A stretch of DNA of 34,634 nucleotides, taken from the NCBI RefSeq assembly GCF_006265175.1, contig NZ_VDCQ01000055.1:1-34634 (forward strand). Direction: 5' to 3'. The notes under the pieces were generated by a model. It saw only the letters and a program-made list of their open reading frames with translations, searched no databases and had not been told where the DNA came from. Position 1 is the first letter of the stretch. Each line of letters starts with the position of its first letter. Origin of the DNA: Paenibacillus hemerocallicola. Its GTDB lineage: Bacteria; Bacillota; Bacilli; Paenibacillales; NBRC-103111. The position numbers and the translations under genes were made by a program. This document shows positions 17,288 to 25,763 of the stretch, one piece after another.

Positions 17288-17507
17288 GCAAATGCCCCCT
17301 CATGTCTGTATTTCTTTATCTTACTATATATTTGTCGGTTTCGGTACTGCTATTCATTTCCCTCACGTTTCCCATGCTGCATGAGGCAGCCGTTTTGCGG
17401 CAATTTCCTTTGACCTCTATTACTTTGGAGACATGCCCGTCCCGACGGAAATCGATACAATATGAGCTAGTTAGACAACTTGCTTGTATAGGATGAGGAG
17501 AGTAGAG

Positions 17508-18320
17508 ATGAAGAAGAACATGAAGTATGTTTTAGCCGCGCTTTTGGTTCTCGTTTCTTTGTTCGGCGTTTCGTCGGCAGCGCTGGCAGAACCGGCCATG
17601 GATTTCGAGATTACTTCGGTCGGCTATGAGAACGGAGTATTGAAGGCCAACGGCCTGTTCAAGAATACCGGGGACAAGCGGATCGAGAGCGTCAACAAAG
17701 TCGACGTGAAAATTTTTCTTTATAATGAAGCAGGCGAGGGCAAGCAAGTAGCCGATCATTATTTTACCGACCTTAAAGTGAATTTGAACAGCGGCGAGTC
17801 GGTAGAATATACGCTGGAATTCACCGATGTTCCGGAATATACGGACGCCACCCAATGGGGCGCAGAAGAAGGCGACTGGGAATTTACCTATATCGAGGAG
17901 CAAGCGCCTGCAGCCGAGCCTGCAGCCGAGCCTGAAGTCGCGGCAGAAGCCGCGCCTGAGGTAGCAGCTGAAGTAGCAGCAGAAGTCGCGCCAGCCCCGG
18001 AAACGGCAGCCGGAGCGCTTGATTTTGAAGTAACGGGCGTCGGTTATGAGAACGGCGTTTTGAAAGCGATCGGGAAGTTCAAAAATATTGGCGGGAAACA
18101 TATCGAGAAAGTCAATAAAGTCGATGTGAAAGTTTTTCTTTACAATGCCGCCGGCGAGGGCAAGCAAGTAGCCGATCATTATTTTACCGATCTGTCGGTG
18201 AATTTGAAGGCCGGGGAAGAAGTGGAGTATACGCTTGAATTCGCCGATGTGCCGGAGTATACGGACGCGACCCAATGGAGCGCGGAGGAAGGCGACTGGG
18301 AGTTCACGTATTTCGAGTAA
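17508..18320 (+). CDS. secreted protein with two duplicated FxLYD/SLAP-like domains
   Basis: 270 residues. A signal peptide (MKKNMKYVLAALLVLVSLFG, cleavage after ALA at residue 27) exports it; there is no lipobox cysteine. Two almost identical beta-rich domains (about 31-130 and 171-270) each contain VGYENGVLKA, VNKVDVK, GEGKQVADHYFTDL, VEYTLEF and DVPEYTDATQW. They are joined by a linker of about 40 residues rich in Ala, Glu and Pro. The pattern (asymmetric backbone terms, an 'N-T/I-G' turn, basic N terminus) recalls FxLYD or SLAP-type extracellular beta-sandwich domains; this is a fold-level guess. The repeats are offset by exactly 420 nt at DNA level, so the duplication is recent. Start: ATG 17508, GAGGAG at 17495-17500. 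Function unknown. Confidence 0.85.
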   Translation: MKKNMKYVLAALLVLVSLFGVSSAALAEPAMDFEITSVGYENGVLKANGLFKNTGDKRIESVNKVDVKIFLYNEAGEGKQVADHYFTDLKVNLNSGESVEYTLEFTDVPEYTDATQWGAEEGDWEFTYIEEQAPAAEPAAEPEVAAEAAPEVAAEVAAEVAPAPETAAGALDFEVTGVGYENGVLKAIGKFKNIGGKHIEKVNKVDVKVFLYNAAGEGKQVADHYFTDLSVNLKAGEEVEYTLEFADVPEYTDATQWSAEEGDWEFTYFE

Positions 18321-18337
18321 GAGGGAATGAAACACGC

Positions 18338-18386
18338 AAGATGCCGCAGGGCGGATCGAATCCGTCCGATGCGGCATCTTTTTTTT
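18338..18386 (+). terminator. strong terminator of the duplicated-domain gene
   Basis: AAGATGCCGCA, GGCGGAT, loop CGA, ATCCGTCC, TGCGGCATCTT and a run of eight T: a long near-perfect stem starting 18 bp after the stop. Confidence 0.9.
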
Positions 18387-18461
18387 GGCGGTACGCCAGC
18401 ATAATCCGCATACAACTGGAGTCTCCAGATGAAGCGGGAGCAATGTGTTGCCGTAAATAAA

Positions 18462-18640
18462 GGAACTATATTCCGTTATTGTCCCAAATTCCGTTACACT
18501 CTTGAAGATAACGGAACCGAATTCCGTTATCTCATCATTCGGGGTGAATATGATCGTGAACAGCGGAATAGCGGAATGGTTTTCCCTTATTTTGAAAATC
18601 GCCACGGTATTCGGGTCAATAGCATACTCCAGTTCCGCTA
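18462..18640. repeat. array of GGAA/TTCC hairpins (TTCCGTTAT type)
   Basis: Right arms TTCCGTTAT at 18471, TTCCGTTAC at 18489, TTCCGTTATC at 18522, TTCCCTTAT at 18582 and TTCCGCTA at 18633. The series 18471, 18522, 18582, 18633 is spaced 51, 60 and 51 nt. The best unit is GATAACGGAA-CCGAA-TTCCGTTATC at 18507-18531, with a perfect 10-bp stem. No gene was found in 18387-18749. Confidence 0.65.
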
Positions 18641-18749
18641 CTTGTTGAATTCTCGGTCCCCCAAGCATCTGCAAAGGCAGCCGGCCTTTGCCGACCAAGC
18701 GGTACATGCACTTTTGTACGCGAATTAAGCTGTCGTAGTTTTTTGTGGT

Positions 18750-21302
18750 TCAGTCGGCGAGCAGCCGCTGCTCCTTGGCCCGGGACACCGCCTTCATCCT
18801 GCTGCTGACGCCGAGCTTGCTGAATATGTTTTTGATATGGTTTTTGACCGTGCCGACGACGACGTCGATTTGCTCGGATATTTCCCGGTTGGATAGTCCG
18901 CCTGCCATTAGATGCAGCACCTCCATTTCCCTCGAGGTCAGCGGATCGAGAAGAAGCGGGCGGGTCTGGCCATCGCTTGACCGATTCAGCGGAAACGTCC
19001 GCTCCATCGGGCGCAGCATCGTAGCGACGTAATGCGCCTGACAGGCAAGCAGCCTCAGCACCTCATCCCGGTACTGCTCAAAAGCGCGGGAAACCGAATT
19101 GTTTTCCAGATAAAGCAGAACGTTCGGATGTTCCGGTCTCGAGATCGGAAGACATAGGATGGATATCGGACGATGGTCCCGAATGTAGGGGTCCTCGCGG
19201 AATCGTTCATCGAGACGCGCATCGTCCACCTTCACCGGCGCTAACGAAGAAGCCGCGTGACGGACTATGCTGCCGGACAGATGAGGATACTGCTCTAACG
19301 GGATCGATACGCGGGAGAGCGAATCGTCTGCATTCGCTGCGATGACGAGTTCCATATAGAGCTGCCCTTCCTTCTCCAGGAGGATACAGCCTCTCTCGGC
19401 TCCGGTATTATCGAAAAGGATCCGCATGAGCTTGCGCAGCAGCAGCTCCGGATCGGCCTCCTCCAGAAACGACTGGGCCGCTTTCAAAACGCTGGACAGA
19501 TCCGATTCGTTCGTTGAGCCGCGGGTCGCCGACCGCCGATCTCTTCCTTCCGCGTCGGATTTTTGCTCCTCCTTCGGAAGCAGCTCCGGATACCGATCCA
19601 GTATGGAGCGCGCTTTGATTACCGCTCCCCATTCTTTGAAGCCTTCATAAGCGTCGTTCATATAGAGACGAGCGGCCTTCTCGATGCCTTTGGATAAGAA
19701 AAAATGGGCGAAAAGCTCGTTGGCCACCGCTGCATCCTGAATATAGCCGCCTTCGCGAGCGGAAACGATCGACCTCTGGTACAGGCCGATGGCTGTCGAT
19801 TCGCGGCCGGAGAGGCGCTCGATCTCGGCCGAAATCAGTTCGTGCTTGTGCTTGTAATATCCCGGATTTACCGTCGCCCACTTCTTCATTTGTTCCTGGA
19901 TATGCTTCAGCTTATGCTTCACCGCGAATTTCTCGCCGCCCGGATACGTATCCCAGGCCGCGCAGATGGCCAGAGCGTAATAAAATAGATGCTCCTGATA
20001 AAGCGGAACGATACGGGCGGAGGAGATGAACGGAATCGCCGCTTCGGCCGCCCGAACGGCCTCGGAATAGTTCTCTTGCAAGTAGTACTGCTGCGTTCGG
20101 AAGGTGCAGATTCGGAATAGATGAAATTTGTCGACAGCCTTGTCTTCGGCCCCGGCGTCGGCGTAAGACCCGTTCAGCCGCACCATATCGTAGGCATTGT
20201 CGGCGATAGAGCCGGTATAGATGAGAATCAGCTGCAAATAATCGCAGAAGGCCAGAAGACGCAGGGACAGATCGGTTTTGATCACGAGCGGTAAATAGCG
20301 TTGCACGAGCACATATACATGCTCCAGCGTTCCTCGCGTGTACGCGGCATGAACATGCTCAATCATCGCAAGACCGGCGAATGCATAATTTCCCGCACTC
20401 ATTCCTTGCTCGATGGCCCGGGAGAACAGAGCTTCGCCCGTCTCTGCGTCACCTCCCCAGTGAAATGTCGCTTTGCCCAGCACGTAGGTTATCGTGCTGT
20501 GGATCGTCGGGATCGGGGCGCTCTCGGAGATTTCGTACGCTGCCTTTACCAGCCGCAGTCCCGCTTCGTATCGCTCCAAATCGTAGCAAAGGTGCAGTCC
20601 GTAAAAGGCATAGGCGGCGGGGAAGCCGGGAGTATGGCCATACTTCAGGGAAAGCTGCACGAATTTGGCGAACAGGACGGTAAAGACGTTACGGTCGGCA
20701 GCGAGAGCGGGGAACAACAGGCTAAGGACAAGCTCGATAGCCTCCTGAGCGTCCGTGTTTCTGGCTTGCGGTAATGCCGCCAGCTGCGGCAAATGGTCGG
20801 CTGCAATTTTTTTGACGGCGGTTCTCGCTTTCGAGACCGCTCCGGCGCTGGGGAGCCGGGGGATGCGAATGTGAAATTCCCGCAGGCATCGCAGGCCGAG
20901 CGTGATTGCATCGGCATACATCCCTTTGTTCACATGCTGCGTAATGAGAGCCCGGCACACCCGAAGGCGTTCCAGACGGTTTCTTGCCCGAAAAAGCAGA
21001 TGATCGTACAGCTTCTCCGATAACAGCGTATTTCCGCTGATGTACTGGCATTCGGCGCCATCTTCGAAAAGACTGAAGCAATAATCGAAACGGCTGCTCC
21101 AATCCCCCTCCGCGATGGCGTCGATTGCGTTCCGGTAGTGCTGGGAGGCAGCTTCGATGGCGGAGGAAGCTTTGGCTTGCCTGCCAGCGAATCTGTTTCT
21201 CTCGATTTCGAGCGTTCGATCCTCATCCGCTTCAAGGATCGACTGAATGGAATCGGCCGTTTCCAACGGTCGTATGTCGGGGGGTGTCGAGTCTATGGTC
21301 AC
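18750..21302 (-). CDS. TPR-GAF-LuxR regulator, lacking the usual AAA ATPase part
   Basis: About 850 residues. Residues 20-560 are helical, TPR-like repeats of the type that follow the AAA domain in large Ser/Thr-kinase/AAA regulators (SRFDYCFSLFEDGAECQYISGN; RARNRLERLRVCRALI). Residues about 600-770 form a GAF domain (LRKLMRILFDNTGAERGCILL). Residues about 787-850 are a LuxR-type helix-turn-helix (LTSREMEVLHLMAGGLSNRE, TVKNHIKNIFSKLGV). It has no Walker A or kinase motif; homologues I know of this layout are usually 1500 residues or more. The start is uncertain: GTG 21302 follows AGAAGGAGG (3 nt from AGGAGG), while ATG 21326 and ATG 21365 are in frame but without a ribosome site. It may be a truncated but expressed regulator, or a genuine short form. 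Signal and targets unknown. Confidence 0.78.
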   Translation of the reverse strand: MTIDSTPPDIRPLETADSIQSILEADEDRTLEIERNRFAGRQAKASSAIEAASQHYRNAIDAIAEGDWSSRFDYCFSLFEDGAECQYISGNTLLSEKLYDHLLFRARNRLERLRVCRALITQHVNKGMYADAITLGLRCLREFHIRIPRLPSAGAVSKARTAVKKIAADHLPQLAALPQARNTDAQEAIELVLSLLFPALAADRNVFTVLFAKFVQLSLKYGHTPGFPAAYAFYGLHLCYDLERYEAGLRLVKAAYEISESAPIPTIHSTITYVLGKATFHWGGDAETGEALFSRAIEQGMSAGNYAFAGLAMIEHVHAAYTRGTLEHVYVLVQRYLPLVIKTDLSLRLLAFCDYLQLILIYTGSIADNAYDMVRLNGSYADAGAEDKAVDKFHLFRICTFRTQQYYLQENYSEAVRAAEAAIPFISSARIVPLYQEHLFYYALAICAAWDTYPGGEKFAVKHKLKHIQEQMKKWATVNPGYYKHKHELISAEIERLSGRESTAIGLYQRSIVSAREGGYIQDAAVANELFAHFFLSKGIEKAARLYMNDAYEGFKEWGAVIKARSILDRYPELLPKEEQKSDAEGRDRRSATRGSTNESDLSSVLKAAQSFLEEADPELLLRKLMRILFDNTGAERGCILLEKEGQLYMELVIAANADDSLSRVSIPLEQYPHLSGSIVRHAASSLAPVKVDDARLDERFREDPYIRDHRPISILCLPISRPEHPNVLLYLENNSVSRAFEQYRDEVLRLLACQAHYVATMLRPMERTFPLNRSSDGQTRPLLLDPLTSREMEVLHLMAGGLSNREISEQIDVVVGTVKNHIKNIFSKLGVSSRMKAVSRAKEQRLLAD

Positions 21303-21588
21303 CGGCCTCCTTCTTCGGGGAGGCATGACGATGAATATCGATTGGATGATGGGGGGATATGGCATCCGTTTGGCCGCTGCATCTATGGATCACCTGGACT
21401 TATCGTTATGTACACTAGGTAAATAGTACCATTGAATGGTCGGACTAGACAACGGGGTAAAGTCGGTGTCTGGGGAATCTTTTCCGGTACGGGACTCTCC
21501 CGGCACATTCCGAGACAGTGGGGAAGGGCCGCTCTGTCGCAGACTGCCGAGGCGGTGACGTGTCAACCTATCGATATGCTCTGCATAG

Positions 21589-21920
21589 GTAGATACGATT
21601 GATGACTTGCGTGATTTGACAGGCATGAGCGACGGAGATACGGTCATGATTACGTCAACCGGCCGTGTTGGTTTGTTCCGTTGGAATTCTGCTGATCGAT
21701 CTGCCGAATATGCGAACGATCCGCAAATGGGCATTCATATTCCGTTAAATGGAAATAATGGGAGCGGCGGCGCATTTATAAGGATACTTGACACGGAAAT
21801 AACGCCGCAGATGTTCGGGGCGAATGGGGATGGAACCGGCGATGATTCAGGAGATAAACGCTTTCTTTGCGGCAAATCGGAACGGGCAACAACCCGCTCC
21901 CGATCGTGTCAGTAGAAGTC
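21589..21920 (+). pseudogene. fragment of a pectate-lyase-fold / tailspike-like protein
   Basis: In one frame the DNA reads VDTIDDLRDLTGMSDGDTV, then LFRWNSADRSAEYANDP and ITPQMFGANGDGTGDDS, the typical N-terminal head and first beta-helix turn of Pectate_lyase_3/tailspike-like proteins (FGAxGDGxTDD). At about 21845-21855 the match jumps frame: IQEINAFFAANRNG continues in the frame starting at 21824. There is no start codon with a ribosome site and a stop lies just upstream (21586-21588). The beta-helix body is missing. It therefore looks like a truncated, frameshifted remnant. Region 21366-21958 holds nothing else recognisable. Confidence 0.6.
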
Positions 21921-21958
21921 GTCGCTGCGTATCGCAAACCCGTGCTTGTCTCCTTTGC

Positions 21959-22963
21959 TCAATCGCGCACTTTCCCGGTCGAAGATCGCACGAACAACTC
22001 ATGGTTTAAGGTATAGTTCGTTAATGGAGTTCCGGTGTTCAAATGATTGATGACCGCTTCAATCGTCGTAAAGCCGATCTCCCGGCGGGGATAATGAATC
22101 GTAGTCAACGGTGGCGACGTATGGCTGGACATGAGAATGTTTTCACTAGAAGCGATGGACAATTGTTCGGGTACGGCTACTCCATTATCCCGGCAGGCGG
22201 ACAGTACACCGATTGCCATAAGGTCATTGGCGCAAACGATGGCGGTGAACGGCAAGTCGGTTCCGCTTGACAGTCGTGAAGCCATTTGCTCATAAGCCAT
22301 TTCCAACGTACCGAATGAACCGTGCATGAGCCGCTCGTCGCGGAATTCCAGCCCGTGCGATAGCAGCGCTTGGCGAAAATGCCGGAAACGGATGCCGAGA
22401 TAGGACTCCCTGTTGAGCGCCCCCATAAATCCGATGCGGGTGTGGCCGAAACGGATCAGATGGTCGACCATAGCCCGATAGGCTTCAAACCAGTCGATGT
22501 CTGCGCAAGGGATACGGGCGTGTGGTTGCTGAGGCATCATAACCGAGAAGAGATTGACGCCGATTTTGGTGAAATGGTCTATCGTGTCTGCTTTCAATTG
22601 TTGTCCGAGCAAAATAATGGCATCGGCGCGTCCTGAGAAGAGCGTTTTCAGATGGTCTTCTTCCGACGGGTCGTAGGTTTGGAAAATCAGGGACTGGCCA
22701 TCTTTTCTGGCTCTTTGCTCCAGACCTAGAGCGATTCCCGTTTCGAATGGGTTGCCGATATGATTGAACAGCACGCCAATCTGGTTCATTCTTCTCGTTT
22801 TCAGACTTCGGGCTGTTAAATTTGGACTGTAACCGAGCTCCCGGATCGCTTGAAGCACCTTTTGGCGGGTTGCTTCTTTCACGACAGGCTTGTTGTTAAT
22901 GACATAAGACACGACAGCGACGGATACGCCTGCGTGTCTGGCCACTTCGTCTCTGGTAACCAT
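21959..22963 (-). CDS. LacI-family transcriptional regulator
   Basis: 334 residues, normal for the family. The N-terminal LacI helix-turn-helix reads TRDEVARHAGVSVAVVSYVI and is followed by the hinge helix (NLTARSLKTRRMNQIGVLF). Residues about 60-330 are the periplasmic-binding-type effector domain (ADAIILLGQQL, IPCADIDWFEAYRAMVDHLI, TAIVCANDLMAIG). It probably represses a sugar-use gene and itself. Start: ATG 22963 with AAGGAGA at 22971-22977, 7 nt upstream; the longer ORF start at 22996 has no ribosome site and overlaps the operator. Its metabolic target is not visible: the neighbouring sugar-related gene is only the pseudogene fragment at 21589-21920. Confidence 0.93.
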   Translation of the reverse strand: MVTRDEVARHAGVSVAVVSYVINNKPVVKEATRQKVLQAIRELGYSPNLTARSLKTRRMNQIGVLFNHIGNPFETGIALGLEQRARKDGQSLIFQTYDPSEEDHLKTLFSGRADAIILLGQQLKADTIDHFTKIGVNLFSVMMPQQPHARIPCADIDWFEAYRAMVDHLIRFGHTRIGFMGALNRESYLGIRFRHFRQALLSHGLEFRDERLMHGSFGTLEMAYEQMASRLSSGTDLPFTAIVCANDLMAIGVLSACRDNGVAVPEQLSIASSENILMSSHTSPPLTTIHYPRREIGFTTIEAVINHLNTGTPLTNYTLNHELFVRSSTGKVRD

Positions 22964-22996
22964 GCACAATTCTCCTTGTCGAGCCATGTCTTGCAA

Positions 22997-23016
22997 ATCG
23001 TTTTCAAGTTAACGAT
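22997..23016. promoter_or_regulatory. palindrome on the LacI-gene promoter (autoregulatory operator candidate)
   Basis: ATCGTT-TTCAAGTT-AACGAT has perfect 6-bp arms around 8 bp. It overlaps the -10 hexamer of the LacI gene (23012-23017, minus strand), as expected for a self-repressing LacI regulator. Confidence 0.6.
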
Positions 23017-23040
23017 ATATAGGCTTGCGAGTAAAGTCAA
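23012..23040 (-). promoter_or_regulatory. promoter of the LacI gene
   Basis: Minus strand -35 TTGACT (23035-23040), 17-bp spacer, -10 TATCGT (23012-23017); TATATC two bases nearer is an alternative -10. Confidence 0.5.
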
Positions 23041-23100
23041 GCTCTTAGCACGATCGCATTTTCCAATAAAAAATAGTTCGGATATGTCCGGGAACTTCTA

Positions 23101-23130
23101 TTGACACGATGAATGCGGCATTCTTCTAAT
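23101..23130 (+). promoter_or_regulatory. putative promoter upstream of the helicase gene
   Basis: Perfect -35 TTGACA (23101-23106), 18-bp spacer, -10 TCTAAT (23125-23130). It is followed by GGAGG (23173-23177) and a 10-codon ORF from GTG 23185 to TGA 23217. A second weak -10, TACAAT (23358-23363), lies nearer to the helicase. Nothing else was recognised in 23041-23401. Confidence 0.45.
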
Positions 23131-23401
23131 GATTATGGGGTGATGCGCGGCCAATGTCGCTTTTCGGTGATCGGAGGTTTTATTGTGTTCGTTCCCCTGT
23201 ATATTTCACAGTTTTGACTCCTTCGATGTCGTCGATGTTGCCCAATGTGAACGGTATAGCGATAGCTGAGTCTGCTGGCGGGACTGAGGAAGTTTCCTGA
23301 AGCGTTCTTGCGAAAGCCGGGAGGCGTCCATACTGGAGCGGGGATTTGGTTCTATGCTACAATTTAACGTACAGCACAACAATAGATGGAAGGGACCGGC
23401 C

Positions 23402-25675
23402 ATGGAACCAGAGGATGCTTTTTTTGTCCGCAAGCAAGAGGAAATCGGCGTCTCGTTGAATGCCGTCCAGAAGCAGGCGGTGCTTCGTACGGATGGCGCG
23501 CTGCTGCTTCTCGCCTCGCCGGGGTCCGGCAAGACGACGACGATCATCATGCGGATCGGCTATTTGATCGAGGTGAAGGACGTATCTCCCGCGCGGGTGA
23601 AGGCGATCACGTTCAGCCGGGCGTCCGCGAACGATATGAAGGAGAGGTTCAAGCGCTTTTTCCCCGACTATCCGGACGATTGCGTCGCCTTCTCGACGAT
23701 CCACAGCTTGGCGTTCGAGATGATGCGGGACTATTTTCGCAAAAAAAGAGTGGCGTACCGGCTTATCGAAGGAGATATCGCGCCGGGCGAAGTCGGAAGC
23801 GGCGAGTCCGACAAACTGCCGCTTCACAAAAAGCTGATTTTGCGGGAGCTGTACCACCGGATTGTCGGCTCCCTGATCACCGACGATCAGATGGACGAGC
23901 TGACCACGTACATCAGCTTTGTCAAAAACAAGCTTATCCCGCCGCAGCAGTGGTCGCAGGTCAAATGCGACGTGCCGGAAGCCGAACGTATCCTGCACGA
24001 ATACGAGACGTTCAAGCGGTCGGGCGCGGACAAGCTGCTGATCGATTACGACGATATGCTCGTCATCGGCAACGAGGCGCTGGAGCGGGATCGCGAGCTG
24101 CTGACGAGCTATCAGCGCAGGTACGATTATGTGCTGACGGACGAGAGCCAGGATACTTCGCTCGTCCAACATGCCATTGTCGAGAAGCTGGTGCGCGCGC
24201 ACGGCAACCTGTGCGTAGTCGCCGACGACGATCAGAGCATCTATGGCTGGCGGGCGGCGGAGCCGCAATATTTGCTCGATTTCAAGCGGCATTACCCTCG
24301 CGCCGCTATTTTGAAGATGACCCAAAATTATCGGTCTTCCCGAACTATTGTCGATATAGCGAACAGGTTTATCAAGCGCAATCAAAACCGGTACGACAAA
24401 AATATGTTTACCGCCAATAGGTCCGATAGGCCGATTGTGCTGAAAAGCTTGTCCGACTACAGATTTCAAGCCAAATATATAGCCGAGAAAATAGCCGGTA
24501 TCGAACAGCTGCGCGAAGTGGCGGTGCTGTACCGGAACAATGCGTCTTCGATCTCGCTGATGAACGTTTTCGACCGGATCGGTATTCCGTTCTATATGAA
24601 GGACGGCGACAATCGCTTTTTCTCGCATTGGGTCGTCGAGGACGTGCTGAATTTCATGAGGATGGCTTATACGGATAAACGGGCCGAGCTTTTCGAGAGC
24701 ATCCATACGAAATGCATCGGGTACGTGACGAAGCTGCAGATGGCGGCGATTAAGGGGCTCGCCAACAACGAGTCGGTGTTCGACAATTTGCTCCGTTTTG
24801 CCGAACCGCAGGAGTATCAGAGGAAGCTGCTGCAGGACGCGAAGGATACGTTCCGCCAGCTTCGGGCGATGCCGCCGCAGCAGGCGATCCGCGCCATCCG
24901 CGGCAAGCTGGGGTACGAGAAGGCGCTGGAGAGGTTATGCGAGCGGCTCGGCTTTCGCAAAGAATATTTGATCGGCATCGTCAATACGCTGGAGGATATC
25001 GCGGAAGGGCTGGATACGCTGGAGCAGTTCGCGGCGAGGCTCAAGGATCTCGAAGCGGCGATGCGTTCGTCCAGACGCAACAAGACCGAAAATGCGGTAA
25101 CGTTATCCACGCTGCACAGCGCGAAAGGACTCGAGTTTGAACGGGTATATATGATCGATTTGATCGAGGGGGTCATTCCTTCGAACGACGATGTCAAGAA
25201 ATTCGACAACGGCGACACGGCACCTATGGAGGAAGCGGTACGCCTGTTCTACGTCGGCATGACGCGGGCGAAATCGCATCTGGAGCTGCTATCGTACCGG
25301 ATCAGGGACGGCGGACAGACGAAGGAATCGCGATTCATGTCTCATGTCCGTCATCTGCAGTCGGGCCCGCGGCAAGCGGCTGCCAATCCGGCATCGGCAA
25401 CGGCTGCGGGACGGGAAGTCCGGAAGCCTGCTGCGGCACCCGAAGCGAAGCGGGCTAAGCCGGTCAAGAAAAAAACGGCGAAGGCGGAATTGAATCCGGA
25501 GGAGAAGCAGCTATTGGCTCGCATCCGGGAGACCGGGTCGGCCCATCATCTGAAGTTCGGGCAAGGCGAGGTCGTGCATCTCGATGAGGCAACGATCCAT
25601 ATCCGTTTTGAAGGCGGAGTCAAAAAGCTGCTGGTGGCGGCTTGTCTGAAAACGGGACTGCTGACGCCGGTGTAG
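23402..25675 (+). CDS. UvrD/PcrA-like superfamily 1 DNA helicase
   Basis: 757 residues. All main superfamily 1A helicase motifs are visible: Walker A ASPGSGKTTT (Lys44), motif Ia TFSRASANDM, Walker B YVLTDESQD, motif III DDDQSIYGWRAAEP, motif IV TQNYRSS, motif V TLHSAKGLEFERVYMIDLIEG and motif VI YVGMTRAKSHLEL. A charged linker (about 660-700) leads to a C-terminal tail KFGQGEVVHL...IRFEGGVKKLL, resembling the Tudor-like RNA-polymerase-binding tail of PcrA. It should unwind DNA 3'-5' in repair or recombination. It is shorter and more divergent than housekeeping PcrA, so it is probably a paralogue. Start: ATG 23402 after GGAAGGGA; ATG 23354 lacks a ribosome site. Confidence 0.92.
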   Translation: MEPEDAFFVRKQEEIGVSLNAVQKQAVLRTDGALLLLASPGSGKTTTIIMRIGYLIEVKDVSPARVKAITFSRASANDMKERFKRFFPDYPDDCVAFSTIHSLAFEMMRDYFRKKRVAYRLIEGDIAPGEVGSGESDKLPLHKKLILRELYHRIVGSLITDDQMDELTTYISFVKNKLIPPQQWSQVKCDVPEAERILHEYETFKRSGADKLLIDYDDMLVIGNEALERDRELLTSYQRRYDYVLTDESQDTSLVQHAIVEKLVRAHGNLCVVADDDQSIYGWRAAEPQYLLDFKRHYPRAAILKMTQNYRSSRTIVDIANRFIKRNQNRYDKNMFTANRSDRPIVLKSLSDYRFQAKYIAEKIAGIEQLREVAVLYRNNASSISLMNVFDRIGIPFYMKDGDNRFFSHWVVEDVLNFMRMAYTDKRAELFESIHTKCIGYVTKLQMAAIKGLANNESVFDNLLRFAEPQEYQRKLLQDAKDTFRQLRAMPPQQAIRAIRGKLGYEKALERLCERLGFRKEYLIGIVNTLEDIAEGLDTLEQFAARLKDLEAAMRSSRRNKTENAVTLSTLHSAKGLEFERVYMIDLIEGVIPSNDDVKKFDNGDTAPMEEAVRLFYVGMTRAKSHLELLSYRIRDGGQTKESRFMSHVRHLQSGPRQAAANPASATAAGREVRKPAAAPEAKRAKPVKKKTAKAELNPEEKQLLARIRETGSAHHLKFGQGEVVHLDEATIHIRFEGGVKKLLVAACLKTGLLTPV

Positions 25676-25693
25676 GCGGGGCAACCGGAACAT

Positions 25694-25730
25694 GAAAACC
25701 GGCGAGATGTCCTCTCGACCGGTTCTCTTC
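25694..25730. terminator. terminator between helicase and spoVR genes
   Basis: AAACCGG-CGAGA, loop TGTCC, TCTCG-A-CCGGTT: a 12-bp stem with one bulge, between two convergent genes. T-rich tails are short in both directions. Confidence 0.6.
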
Positions 25731-25763
25731 GTCCCGATTACGGCAATCACCTAATTTGAATGT

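Noticed and set aside
21138-21422. Short plus-strand ORF across the start of the LuxR gene
   Set aside because: No ribosome site and no domain; overlaps the LuxR coding frame.
23357-24706. 449-residue minus-strand ORF inside the helicase gene
   Set aside because: Shadow frame opposite a gene with all helicase motifs intact.
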